64,000 bases of DNA, from contig NZ_QERF01000011.1 of NCBI RefSeq assembly GCF_003260205.1, positions 62,001 through 126,000 on the forward strand, written 5' to 3'. Below the pieces are notes generated by a model, which saw nothing but the letters and a program-made list of their open reading frames with translations, ran no database searches and was not told the origin of the DNA. This DNA comes from Winogradskyella tangerina. GTDB taxonomy: Bacteria > Bacteroidota > Bacteroidia > Flavobacteriales > Flavobacteriaceae. Shown here in pieces: positions 19,812-28,451 of the stretch (positions within the stretch are counted from its first letter, which is position 1; each line of letters starts with the position of its first letter). A program made the translations under genes and the position numbers.

Positions 19812-20428
19812 TATTTCTCAATAATTACATAAGAGTTTTTGTGTCCTGGAACACATCCTTTTACTACGAGTAAGTTCTTTTCAGGAACTACTTTGTAAAC
19901 TCTTAAATTTTGAACTTTAACTGTTTCACCACCAATTCTTCCGGCCATTTTCATTCCTTTGAATACTCTCGCAGGATATGAAGCTGCACCAATAGAACCT
20001 GGAGCTCTCAAACGGTTGTGCTGACCATGCGTTGCTTGACCTACACCACCAAATCCGTGACGCTTAACTACACCTTGAAAACCTTTACCTTTTGAAGTTC
20101 CAGAAACATCCACGAACTCTCCTTCGATAAATTGCTCTACTGTGATTGCATCACCTAACTTGTACTCCTCACCAAAACCTTTGAATTCAACGACTTTGCG
20201 TTTTACAGAAGTACCCGCTTTTTTGGCGTGCCCTTTGGCAGCTTTAGTAGCGCTTTTTTCTGTCGCGTCATCGAAACCTAGTTGAAGTGCATTATAGCCG
20301 TCAACTTCTTCAGTTCTGACTTGGGTAACGATACATGGACCTGCCTCGATGACTGTACATGGAATGTTCTTTCCATTTTCATCGTAGATGCTGGTCATAC
20401 CGATTTTTTTTCCAATTAACCCAGACAT
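19811..20428 (-). CDS. rplC: 50S ribosomal protein L3
   Basis: L3, 205 residues, beside the peptidyl-transferase centre. Starts [20 protein letters not shown]; signature [32 protein letters not shown]. It is separated from rpsJ by 194 bases, by far the largest gap in the S10 section, holding a repeat and a hairpin. Confidence 0.99.
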   Translation of the reverse strand: MSGLIGKKIGMTSIYDENGKNIPCTVIEAGPCIVTQVRTEEVDGYNALQLGFDDATEKSATKAAKGHAKKAGTSVKRKVVEFKGFGEEYKLGDAITVEQFIEGEFVDVSGTSKGKGFQGVVKRHGFGGVGQATHGQHNRLRAPGSIGAASYPARVFKGMKMAGRIGGETVKVQNLRVYKVVPEKNLLVVKGCVPGHKNSYVIIEK

Positions 20429-20469
20429 ATTTATTTATTATTAATTATTACTATTTGTTATTTAAAACT

Positions 20470-20496
20470 CAAGGCTGAAAATACGCTTCAGCCTTG
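20470..20496 (-). promoter_or_regulatory. hairpin in the rplC leader
   Basis: A perfect 10-base stem, CAAGGCTGAA with TTCAGCCTTG, and a seven-base loop. On the minus strand it is followed by AGTTTTAAAT, a weak T-tract, so it could be an attenuator or leaky terminator upstream of rplC. It begins about 40 bases before the rplC start codon. Confidence 0.6.
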
Positions 20497-20518
20497 AATT
20501 GTATTTTTACCGTTTTTC

Positions 20519-20612
20519 CTTCGCTCGCAGCTCCAGACATGTATTCGATGAGACCCTTCCACTGCCTGTCCGCCGTACAAATCTTTGAAAGGCGAGGCGC
20601 TCAGGGTGACAT
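20519..20612 (-). repeat. dispersed-type repeat inside the S10 operon
   Basis: Read on the minus strand this begins TGTCACCCTGAGCGCC, later GTGGAAGGGTCTCATCG and continues to CATGTCTGGAGCTGCGAGCG. The GTCACCCTGAGCG..GAAGGGTCTCATCG wording is the recognisable frame of repeats scattered through many bacterial genomes, here with a middle block that looks rearranged. It is richer in G+C than the surrounding spacer. Confidence 0.6.
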
Positions 20613-20622
20613 CTTTTTATCA

Positions 20623-20928
20623 TTACACCTTGATCTCTACTTCAACACCACTTGGTAATTCAAGCTTCATTAACGCATCGATCGTTTTAGAAGATGAAGA
20701 GTAAATATCTAATAAGCGCTTGTAAGAGCTTAATTGAAATTGTTCTCTAGACTTCTTATTTACGTGAGGTGAACGTAACACAGTGAAAATTTTCTTGTGC
20801 GTTGGTAATGGAATTGGACCCGTTACTACTGCACCTGTGCTCTTTACTGTTTTTACAATCTTATCAGCAGACTTATCAACTAAATTATGATCGTAAGACT
20901 TTAATTTTATTCTAATTTTCTGACTCAT
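20623..20928 (-). CDS. rpsJ: 30S ribosomal protein S10 (NusE)
   Basis: S10, 101 residues, also a partner of NusB in antitermination. Conserved [21 protein letters not shown] and [28 protein letters not shown]. It lies 13 bases after fusA, with no tuf gene between, the usual arrangement in Bacteroidota. Confidence 0.99.
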   Translation of the reverse strand: MSQKIRIKLKSYDHNLVDKSADKIVKTVKSTGAVVTGPIPLPTHKKIFTVLRSPHVNKKSREQFQLSSYKRLLDIYSSSSKTIDALMKLELPSGVEVEIKV

Positions 20929-20941
20929 TTTCTTTTTAGTT

Positions 20942-23068
20942 TTAAGCTTCTACGCCTTTAGCTGCTTTGATTACTTCTTCAGATATATTTTGAGGTGTCT
21001 CTGCATAGTGAGAGAACTCCATTGTTGATGTCGCTCTACCAGAAGATAATGTTCTTAATGCTGTTACATAACCGAACATTTCAGATAATGGTACGTTAGC
21101 CTTCACAACTTTAGAACCTGCTCTATCGCTCATGTCATTTACCTGACCACGACGACGGTTAAGGTCACCTACTATATCACCCATGTATTCTTCAGGTGTT
21201 AATACTTCTAATTTCATAATTGGCTCCATGATTACAGCTTTTGCAGCTTTTGCAGCAGCTTTAAATCCTAATTTTGCAGCCAATTCGAATGATAACTGAT
21301 CAGAATCCACATCGTGGTAAGAACCATCAGTTAAGGTTACTTTCATAGCATCTACTTCGTAACCTGCTAATGGACCATTGACCATTGCCATTTTGAATCC
21401 TTTTTCAACAGAAGGAACAAATTCTTTTGGTACGTTACCACCTTTGATCTCTGATACGAATTCAAGACCTTGTTTACCTTCTTCAGCTGGTTCAAGTGTA
21501 AATACAATATCCGCGAATTTACCACGTCCACCAGATTGCTTTTTATAAACTTCTCTGTGTTCTGCACGTTGTGTAATAGCTTCTTTGTACTCTACTTGAG
21601 GCTGACCTTGGTTTACTTCAACCTTAAACTCACGCTTAAGACGGTCTACAATAATATCTAAGTGAAGCTCACCCATACCAGAAATAATCGTCTGACCTGA
21701 AGCTTCATCAGTTCTTACTGTAAATGTAGGATCTTCTTCAGCTAATTTTGCTAAAGCCATACCTAACTTATCGACGTCTGCCTTTGTTTTAGGCTCAACA
21801 GCGATACCAATTACTGGATCTGGGAAGTCCATCGATTCTAATACGATTGGGTTCTTCTCATCAGAAAGGGTATCACCTGTTTTAATATCTTTAAATCCTA
21901 CTGCAGCTCCAATATCACCAGCTTCGATAAACTCGATAGCATTTTGCTTGTTAGAGTGCATTTGGTAAATACGAGAGATACGCTCTTTTTTACCTGATCT
22001 GTTATTTAATACATATGAACCAGCATCTAAGCGCCCAGAATATGCTCTAAAGAATGCTAAACGTCCTACGAAAGGATCTGTAGCAATCTTAAATGCTAAA
22101 GCAGAAAATGGTTCTTTTACATCTGGCTTACGAGAAATCTCATTATCAGAGTCTGGCTCAGTACCTACGATAGCTTCCTTATCTACAGGAGAAGGTAAGT
22201 AACGACAAACAGCGTCTAATAAGAATTGTACACCTTTATTTTTGAAAGCAGAACCACAGATCATTGGAATGATAGACATATCCATAACCGCAGCTCTTAA
22301 TGCAGCGTGTACTTCTTCTTCAGTGATTGAATTTTCATCTTCCATGAATTTCTCAAGAAGATCTTCATCGTAACTTGCTACTTCTTCGATAAGATTAGCT
22401 CTCAACTCAGCAGCTTCAGCTTTTAATTCTTCAGGAATATCGATAACATCGAAAGTTGATCCTTGAGTTTCATCGTGCCAAACGATAGCACGGTTCTTCA
22501 CTAAGTCAACTATTCCTTTGAAATCTGCTTCATCACCAATATTCATTACGATTGGCACAGCATTAGAACCTAGCATGTCTTTAACTTGTTGGCACACTGC
22601 CATAAAGTTAGATCCCTGACGGTCCATTTTATTTACGAAACCAATACGTGGTACTTTATAGTTATCAGCTAATCTCCAGTTAGTTTCAGATTGAGGCTCA
22701 ACACCATCAACCGCACTAAATAAGAATACTAAACCATCTAATACACGTAATGAACGGTTCACCTCAACAGTAAAGTCAACGTGACCCGGAGTATCGATAA
22801 TATTAAAGTGGTAACCTTTAGTTTCAGGAGTTGGCTGTCCGTTCTCTATTGGAAAGTTCCATGTACAAGTTGTTGCAGCAGAAGTAATAGTAATACCTCT
22901 TTCCTGCTCTTGCTCCATCCAGTCCATAGTAGCGGCACCATCATGTACTTCACCAATTTTGTGAGATACACCTGTATAATAAAGGATACGCTCTGTAGTT
23001 GTAGTTTTACCAGCATCAATATGTGCTGCAATACCTATATTTCTAGTATATTTTAAATCTCTTCCCAT
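20942..23068 (-). CDS. fusA: translation elongation factor G
   Basis: EF-G, 708 residues, the GTPase that drives translocation. G motifs are all visible: [38 protein letters not shown] and the SA of GSAF. Domain IV-V features ([26 protein letters not shown], and the [11 protein letters not shown] stretch) follow. Eight bases after rpsG. Confidence 0.99.
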   Translation of the reverse strand: MGRDLKYTRNIGIAAHIDAGKTTTTERILYYTGVSHKIGEVHDGAATMDWMEQEQERGITITSAATTCTWNFPIENGQPTPETKGYHFNIIDTPGHVDFTVEVNRSLRVLDGLVFLFSAVDGVEPQSETNWRLADNYKVPRIGFVNKMDRQGSNFMAVCQQVKDMLGSNAVPIVMNIGDEADFKGIVDLVKNRAIVWHDETQGSTFDVIDIPEELKAEAAELRANLIEEVASYDEDLLEKFMEDENSITEEEVHAALRAAVMDMSIIPMICGSAFKNKGVQFLLDAVCRYLPSPVDKEAIVGTEPDSDNEISRKPDVKEPFSALAFKIATDPFVGRLAFFRAYSGRLDAGSYVLNNRSGKKERISRIYQMHSNKQNAIEFIEAGDIGAAVGFKDIKTGDTLSDEKNPIVLESMDFPDPVIGIAVEPKTKADVDKLGMALAKLAEEDPTFTVRTDEASGQTIISGMGELHLDIIVDRLKREFKVEVNQGQPQVEYKEAITQRAEHREVYKKQSGGRGKFADIVFTLEPAEEGKQGLEFVSEIKGGNVPKEFVPSVEKGFKMAMVNGPLAGYEVDAMKVTLTDGSYHDVDSDQLSFELAAKLGFKAAAKAAKAVIMEPIMKLEVLTPEEYMGDIVGDLNRRRGQVNDMSDRAGSKVVKANVPLSEMFGYVTALRTLSSGRATSTMEFSHYAETPQNISEEVIKAAKGVEA

Positions 23069-23076
23069 TTTTTCAA

Positions 23077-23553
23077 TTAAAATCTAAAGTGTGAGAATGC
23101 TTTGTTTGCTTCTGCCATTTTGTGAGTATCTACTCTTTTCTTAACGGCTGCACCTTCTTCTTTAGCTGCAGCTAAAATTTCTGCTGCTAAACGTTGTGCC
23201 ATAGATTTTTCGTTTCTTTTACGCGCATAGCCAATCAACCATTTCATAGCTGTTGAAACTTTACGGTCTGGACGAATTTGCATCGGAATTTGGAATGTTG
23301 CACCACCAACACGACGGCTACGTACTTCTACGTGAGGCATCACATTAGATAAAGCGTCTTTCCAGATCTCTAAAGCTGTTTTTTCGTCATCAGTTTTTTT
23401 CTCGTCAACAATATCAATTGCATCGTAGAATACTTTAAAAGCTACAGACTTCTTACCGTCCCACATCATGTTGTTTACAAAACGCGTAACCAACTGATCG
23501 TTAAATCTTGGGTCTGGTAAAAGCGGTCTCTTTTTTGCTGCTCTTTTTCTCAT
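23077..23553 (-). CDS. rpsG: 30S ribosomal protein S7
   Basis: S7, 158 residues, nucleator of the head. Starts [19 protein letters not shown]; motifs [23 protein letters not shown] and the C-terminal NKAFSHFRF are typical. Second gene of the str section, 22 bases after rpsL. Confidence 0.99.
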   Translation of the reverse strand: MRKRAAKKRPLLPDPRFNDQLVTRFVNNMMWDGKKSVAFKVFYDAIDIVDEKKTDDEKTALEIWKDALSNVMPHVEVRSRRVGGATFQIPMQIRPDRKVSTAMKWLIGYARKRNEKSMAQRLAAEILAAAKEEGAAVKKRVDTHKMAEANKAFSHFRF

Positions 23554-23575
23554 GTCTTCTTCTTAAAGTTTTAAA

Positions 23576-23950
23576 TTACTTTTTAGGGCGTTTTGCACCA
23601 TACTTAGATCTACGCTGTGTACGTCCAGCAACACCTGCTGTATCTAACGCACCACGAACGATATGATATCTAACACCTGGTAAATCTTTTACCCTTCCAC
23701 CTCTAACCAATACTATCGAGTGCTCTTGTAAGTTGTGACCTTCTCCACCGATGTATGCATTAACCTCGTTTCCGTTTGTTAAACGAACCCTTGCTACCTT
23801 ACGCATTGCTGAGTTAGGTTTTTTAGGAGTTGTTGTGTAAACACGAGTACATACACCACGTCTTTGCGGACACGAATCCAAAGCAGCCGATTTACTCTTC
23901 TTGGTTATTTTGGCTCTTCCTTTTCGTACTAATTGTGAAATTGTTGGCAT
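23576..23950 (-). CDS. rpsL: 30S ribosomal protein S12
   Basis: S12, 124 residues, at the decoding centre. Starts [20 protein letters not shown]; the PKKPNSALRK-type loop (here [18 protein letters not shown]) and the [14 protein letters not shown] loop, where streptomycin-resistance changes arise elsewhere, keep wild-type lysines. First gene of the whole cluster, with a near-perfect promoter upstream. Confidence 0.99.
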   Translation of the reverse strand: MPTISQLVRKGRAKITKKSKSAALDSCPQRRGVCTRVYTTTPKKPNSAMRKVARVRLTNGNEVNAYIGGEGHNLQEHSIVLVRGGRVKDLPGVRYHIVRGALDTAGVAGRTQRRSKYGAKRPKK

Positions 23951-23976
23951 ATATTACTATATAAATATTTATTTAA

Positions 23977-23992
23977 CCCTCACTTTTGAGGG
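23977..23992 (-). promoter_or_regulatory. hairpin at the 5' end of the rpsL transcript
   Basis: CCCTCA and TGAGGG form a six-base stem around a four-base loop, placed right at the predicted transcription start. A 5' stabilising or S12/S7 regulatory role is possible but unproven. Confidence 0.45.
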
Positions 23993-23995
23993 CTG

Positions 23996-24026
23996 CAAAG
24001 GTAGAAATATATATTTATAATTCAAA
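23996..24026 (-). promoter_or_regulatory. promoter of the rpsL ribosomal cluster
   Basis: On the minus strand TTTG (24023-24026), 19 bases, then TACCTTTG (23996-24003): an exact match to the Bacteroidota -33/-7 promoter, at the head of the longest operon in the window. Predicted start near 23990, leader about 40 bases. Confidence 0.88.
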
Positions 24027-24128
24027 TAGTTGAGAATTTATTTTTCGAAGAAAATTCGCGTTTAATTTTACACATATATAATATGGTCTATTTTTACGTT
24101 ATCAATTGAGCAATTCTTTTCAGATTTA

Positions 24129-25814
24129 ATGACAGCTTTACTTCGCTTTTTTACATTTCTAATTTTGGTTTTTTCTAACCAAATCTTTGGGCAGAGTTTG
24201 GGCTTGAAAGTTACAGCAGAAAACGAGAGTAAAACCGCTATTATTGATTCTTTAGGTTATAAAAAGACGTTTGAAAACTTTAATGCTATTTCCAAAGAAT
24301 TAGATACGATTGAATACAAACTTATAAGATTAGGATTTATTGATATTAGGTTAGATTCTGTTGCGAGACGTAGCGATACCTTATTCACGGCTCAATTTTA
24401 TTTAGGGCAAAAAATCGAACGCATTAGGATTAGATATAATTCTGAATTTAATCCGGAGCTATTAAATTACATCAACTCTAAAAATGGGGATTCCTATTTT
24501 GAATTAGATATTACTGAACTTGAAGGTTCACTTAATGAACTCAATTCTAAAATAGCGGAGCAAGGCGATCCCTTCTCTACGCTTCAGCTCGTAAATATTT
24601 CAAAGGAAACTTCTGATCTCATAGTTGCCGACCTTCAAATTGTTTCAAACCAAAAAAGACGTATTGATAAGATCATTGTGAAAGGGTATGAAAAATTTCC
24701 GCAGTCTTATATCAAAAGATTCCTCAAACTAAAAACGGGTAAAACCTTCAACCTCAATGATATTAAGGACAAAGTTGAACTTTTAGAAGACTTGCGTTTT
24801 GCCAATAAGATAAAAGACCCTGAGGTTCTTTTTACTCAAGACTCTACTACCTTATATCTATATATTGAAAAAACAAAGGTCAATAACTTTGATGGCTTTC
24901 TTGGTTTTGGAACCAACGAAAACACCAATAGAATTGAGTTTGATGGCTATCTCGATCTTCGACTTATTAACAATCTTAATTTTGGAGAAACGCTAAATCT
25001 CTTCTATAAAAGCGACGAGATCGATCAGCAGACATTTAGAGTAGATACGGACCTGCCCTATATATTTGGTTCGCCCGTTGGATTGCAATTAGGACTTAAC
25101 ATTTTTAGAAAAGACACCACGTTTTCGAATACCCGACAATATGCTAAGATCAACTATCAAATAAATGCGCAACACCGAGTGGCCGCAGGAATTACCGCGA
25201 CCAATTCAACAAATCTATTAGATGATGACACGTCAATTTTGAATGACTACACATCGAGTTATTTTACCCTAAGTTATAATTATACCAAGCCTCAATTTTA
25301 CGACCCGCTGTTTCCTATTAATTTTTGGTTCGATTTATCTTCAGGTTTTGGAAACCGAGAAAATGATCTTGGTAGTCAGAGTCAAACTGTTTTCAACCTT
25401 AATACTTATAAGATTTTCAACCTCAATCCAAAGAACAGTATTTATGCCCGACTCACGGGTGCTGTTTTAACTTCCGATGATTATCTTGATAATGAGCTGT
25501 TTCGATTTGGTGGTATTAATTCGATTAGAGGATTTGAAGAAAATAGCCTGGTTGCTAACCTATTCGGAGTAATTAACACTGAATACCGTTATCGCCTTAG
25601 CAGCAGTATTTATGTACATTCCGTTTTGGATGCCGCGTATTTCGAAAATCAAATTACAGATACTAAAGAAAAACTCTTTGGTTTCGGGTTTGGGTTAGGC
25701 CTATTAACCAATGCCGGTCTCTTCAGACTAAACTATTCGAGTGGTAAATCTGAGAATAGGCAATTTAGGCTTTCAGATTCTAAGGTGCATGTAAGTTTAA
25801 CAGCGACGTTTTAA
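24129..25814 (+). CDS. BamA/TamA-family outer-membrane protein (surface antigen D15-like)
   Basis: A 561-residue protein with a signal peptide (cleavage after IFGQ near residue 22). Residues about 50-235 contain POTRA-like units, then a C-terminal 16-strand-type barrel ending in Phe (VHVSLTATF). The conserved barrel-loop motif appears as GGINSIRGFEENS, matching the (V/I)RGF/Y signature of Omp85 proteins. It is shorter than BamA (about 800 aa), so it is likelier an accessory Omp85 or TamA/TpsB-like transporter than the core insertase. It is divergent from rpsL; the 178-base gap holds the ribosomal promoter. Confidence 0.85.
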   Translation: MTALLRFFTFLILVFSNQIFGQSLGLKVTAENESKTAIIDSLGYKKTFENFNAISKELDTIEYKLIRLGFIDIRLDSVARRSDTLFTAQFYLGQKIERIRIRYNSEFNPELLNYINSKNGDSYFELDITELEGSLNELNSKIAEQGDPFSTLQLVNISKETSDLIVADLQIVSNQKRRIDKIIVKGYEKFPQSYIKRFLKLKTGKTFNLNDIKDKVELLEDLRFANKIKDPEVLFTQDSTTLYLYIEKTKVNNFDGFLGFGTNENTNRIEFDGYLDLRLINNLNFGETLNLFYKSDEIDQQTFRVDTDLPYIFGSPVGLQLGLNIFRKDTTFSNTRQYAKINYQINAQHRVAAGITATNSTNLLDDDTSILNDYTSSYFTLSYNYTKPQFYDPLFPINFWFDLSSGFGNRENDLGSQSQTVFNLNTYKIFNLNPKNSIYARLTGAVLTSDDYLDNELFRFGGINSIRGFEENSLVANLFGVINTEYRYRLSSSIYVHSVLDAAYFENQITDTKEKLFGFGFGLGLLTNAGLFRLNYSSGKSENRQFRLSDSKVHVSLTATF

Positions 25815-25834
25815 TATTATTTTAAATTTAATGT

Positions 25835-25842
25835 TAGTTTTG
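25835..25842 (+). promoter_or_regulatory. candidate -7 element for the arylsulfotransferase-like gene
   Basis: TAGTTTTG matches TAnnTTTG exactly in the short gap after the Omp85 gene, 26 bases before the next start codon. No clear -33 box. Confidence 0.45.
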
Positions 25843-25868
25843 GGAAATTTTAAGATGCAATTTAAACT

Positions 25869-27497
25869 ATGATCAAAAGATTACTTTTCGTTTTTCTTCT
25901 CACCATTTTAACAGACGCTATTCAATCTCAAAATACAATTGGCACATTGTCTATTACAAGCGACGCCTATGAAGGATTAACGCTGTTCTCTACGCATACA
26001 AAAGCGTATCTTATTAATAATTGTGGACAAGTAGTTAACGAATGGAATAGTACATATTTACCAGGAAATGCCGTTTATCTTTTACCTAATGGTAATTTAC
26101 TAAGAACAGGTCGACTAGCTCAAGGGAGCAATCCTGTTGCTTTGCCTGGTAATGGTGGTATTGTAGAATTATTTGATTGGGATGGCAACATTATTTGGTC
26201 TTGGATCGACAGTTCTGACACTTCACGACAGCACCACGATGTATTTCCAATGCCAAACGGAAATGTTCTGATATTAGCAGCGACACTAATGACCGACACT
26301 GAGGCTATTCAAGCAGGTCGTGATCCCAATAAATTAATAAATTCAGAATTATATAATGAACGGATCTACGAGGTGGAACCAGTTGGAGCGACAGGTGGAA
26401 ATATCGTTTGGGAATGGAACGTGAAAGATCATTTAATACAAGATTTTGATGCCACTAAAGATAATTTTGGCGTTGTAGGTGACAATCCGGGTAAACTAGA
26501 TATCAATTTTTTAAACGGTTTTAATGCGGAAAACAATTGGCTTCACATTAATGCCATTCAATATGATGAGGAATTCGATCAGATTTTGATCAGCTCACGC
26601 AGAATGAGCGAAATCTATGCCATAGATCGAAATACAACAACAGCAGAAGCAGCCGGCTCAGCTGGTGATTTTCTATACAGATGGGGCAATCCTCAGGCTT
26701 ATAGACAAGGTACAGAAGCCAATAGAGAATTGTACGGACAGCATACGCCTTACTATATACCTTCAGGTTTTCCTAATGAAAGAAAATTAATGGTTTTTAA
26801 TAATGGTATTAATAGGAGTCCGGCATATTCAGAAGTTTTAATTATTGAACCACCTGTTGATGTAAATGGAGATTATACCTATTTTCCAGGAACGGCTTAT
26901 GAACCATTCAGTTCATTTTTCAGGTATCCTGAAACAGCCCCAGTAGCTGATTCCGATTTCTTTTCAGCAATTGTAAGTAGTGGTAGACAACTTCAAAATG
27001 GAAATATATTAATCTGTGAAGGTCGTGAAGCTTACTTTTTTGAAATCGACACTAACAATAATATTGTATGGGAATATATTTCGCCTGTAAGTAATGCTGA
27101 TGGTTCAACCTATGAACAAGGTGAAATGCCACCACCTAACAATTTTGCATTTAGAGCTACAAAATACAGCATGAATTATAGCGCATTTGATGGTCGCGAT
27201 TTGACACCAGGAAACACGATCGAAACTAATCCGGACATAACGGATTGTTTAGATGTGTTGAATGTGAATGAATTTGAAGTTGCAGATTTCGAGATTTTCC
27301 CAAATCCAACACAATCGGTTGTAAATATCAATTCGAAACTACCGTTCAATAAATTGGAAGTTTATTCATCCTTGGGACAAAAAGTTATGGAGAGCGCAAA
27401 TACTTCAATAGACATTTCTAATCAGCCCAACGGCCTATATTTCTTCAGAATATATACAGATGCCGGCGTTGAAACTAGAAAAATTATTAAACGATAG
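25869..27497 (+). CDS. arylsulfotransferase-like (ASST) protein with T9SS sorting domain
   Basis: 542 residues: a signal peptide ending near AIQSQ (residue 21), then a six-bladed-propeller-type ASST domain recognised by repeated W-D/W-E and H motifs (FDWDGNIIWSWIDSSDTSRQHHDVFPMPNGNVLIL, WLHINAIQYDEEFDQILISSR, GQHTPYYIP). These contain the histidines expected in PF05935/PF14269-type proteins. The last 75 residues are a sorting domain (VEDFEIFPNPTQSVVNI-like start, ending TRKIIKR), so it should be exported by the type IX system. Substrate is unknown; true sulfotransferase activity is not shown. Confidence 0.85.
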   Translation: MIKRLLFVFLLTILTDAIQSQNTIGTLSITSDAYEGLTLFSTHTKAYLINNCGQVVNEWNSTYLPGNAVYLLPNGNLLRTGRLAQGSNPVALPGNGGIVELFDWDGNIIWSWIDSSDTSRQHHDVFPMPNGNVLILAATLMTDTEAIQAGRDPNKLINSELYNERIYEVEPVGATGGNIVWEWNVKDHLIQDFDATKDNFGVVGDNPGKLDINFLNGFNAENNWLHINAIQYDEEFDQILISSRRMSEIYAIDRNTTTAEAAGSAGDFLYRWGNPQAYRQGTEANRELYGQHTPYYIPSGFPNERKLMVFNNGINRSPAYSEVLIIEPPVDVNGDYTYFPGTAYEPFSSFFRYPETAPVADSDFFSAIVSSGRQLQNGNILICEGREAYFFEIDTNNNIVWEYISPVSNADGSTYEQGEMPPPNNFAFRATKYSMNYSAFDGRDLTPGNTIETNPDITDCLDVLNVNEFEVADFEIFPNPTQSVVNINSKLPFNKLEVYSSLGQKVMESANTSIDISNQPNGLYFFRIYTDAGVETRKIIKR

Positions 27498-27513
27498 GTC
27501 TTTTCATATCCTT

Positions 27514-27521
27514 TATATTTG
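27514..27521 (+). promoter_or_regulatory. candidate -7 element for rlmB
   Basis: TATATTTG, exact consensus, 18 bases before the rlmB start codon; no convincing -33 box. Confidence 0.45.
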
Positions 27522-27539
27522 AAGTCATAGTTCACCAAC

Positions 27540-28274
27540 ATGAAAAAAGACACCTTAATTTTCGGAATTAGAGCCATTATCGAAGCCATTAAATCTGGCG
27601 AAACCATCGATAAGGTATTTGTTCAGAAAGGTGCAAGAAGCGATTTATTTCAGGAACTAGAACGATTAATACGTTCAGAGGGAATCAACTTTTCTTATGT
27701 TCCGGTTGAAAAACTTAATAGACTTACTAGAGGTAATCACCAAGGTGCCGTTGCACAGATCTCTCCAATTGCCTATCACGATATTGACGAGCTCGTCATG
27801 AAAGTTTTTGAATCTGGTGAAACCCCATTATTTCTTTTATTAGATCAGTTAAGCGACGTCCGCAATTTTGGCGCCATAGTGCGTACGGCAGAATGCACAG
27901 GTGTATCTGGTATTATTATTCAGAAAAAAGGTTCAGCACCTATTAACGGAGATACTATAAAAACAAGTGCCGGAGCGGTATTTAAAATTCCAATTTGCAA
28001 AGTAAATCATATTAAAGATGCAGTTTTCCATATGCAATCCTCAGGTATTAAAGTCATAGCGGCTACCGAAAAAGCAGATGATTATCTTTATGATGTATCT
28101 TTTAAAGAACCTTGTGCTATTATTATGGGTTCTGAAGGGCGAGGTATTAATCCATCCGTTCTAAAAGTAGCCGACCATCGAGCGAAACTGCCAATTGTTG
28201 GTGAAATAGAATCCTTAAATGTATCCGTTGCCTGTGGGGCATTTTTATACGAAGCTGTAAGGCAAAGGATGTAG
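27540..28274 (+). CDS. rlmB: 23S rRNA (guanosine-2'-O-)-methyltransferase, RlmB/TrmH family
   Basis: 244 residues, SPOUT fold. An N-terminal substrate-binding domain (residues 1-75, FGIRAIIEAIKSGETIDKVF) precedes the knot with motif 1 LSDVRNFGAIVRTAECTGV, motif 2 IIMGSEGRGINPSVL and motif 3 IESLNVSVACGAFLYEAVRQR. Family members methylate G2251 of 23S rRNA with S-adenosylmethionine. Length and domain order match RlmB better than TrmH or TrmL. Confidence 0.92.
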   Translation: MKKDTLIFGIRAIIEAIKSGETIDKVFVQKGARSDLFQELERLIRSEGINFSYVPVEKLNRLTRGNHQGAVAQISPIAYHDIDELVMKVFESGETPLFLLLDQLSDVRNFGAIVRTAECTGVSGIIIQKKGSAPINGDTIKTSAGAVFKIPICKVNHIKDAVFHMQSSGIKVIAATEKADDYLYDVSFKEPCAIIMGSEGRGINPSVLKVADHRAKLPIVGEIESLNVSVACGAFLYEAVRQRM

Positions 28275-28395
28275 TACTTGCCAATTTTACTGTAAACCAC
28301 ATTTTTACTCATTGTTTTTCAAATTTCAGATTTCTGAAAGATGTCATTATTGACTATGTCTTTCTGGGAACAAATACACTTTTTGTAGGAATTTT

Positions 28396-28427
28396 TTTGC
28401 AAGATTGAAATATTTTTTCAATATTTG
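28396..28427 (+). promoter_or_regulatory. promoter of the SusC-SusD operon
   Basis: TTTG (28396-28399), 20 bases, then AATATTTG (28420-28427), one mismatch from TAnnTTTG. Between the boxes ATTGAAA and TTTCAAT form an inverted repeat that could bind a regulator. Predicted start about 28433, leader about 20 bases. Confidence 0.65.
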
Positions 28428-28451
28428 CGTAAGAATTTTAATACAAAAAAT

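Noticed and set aside
28425..28451. TTG start extending SusC by nine residues
   Set aside because: The TTG is part of the -7 promoter element, so it would lie upstream of the transcript start.
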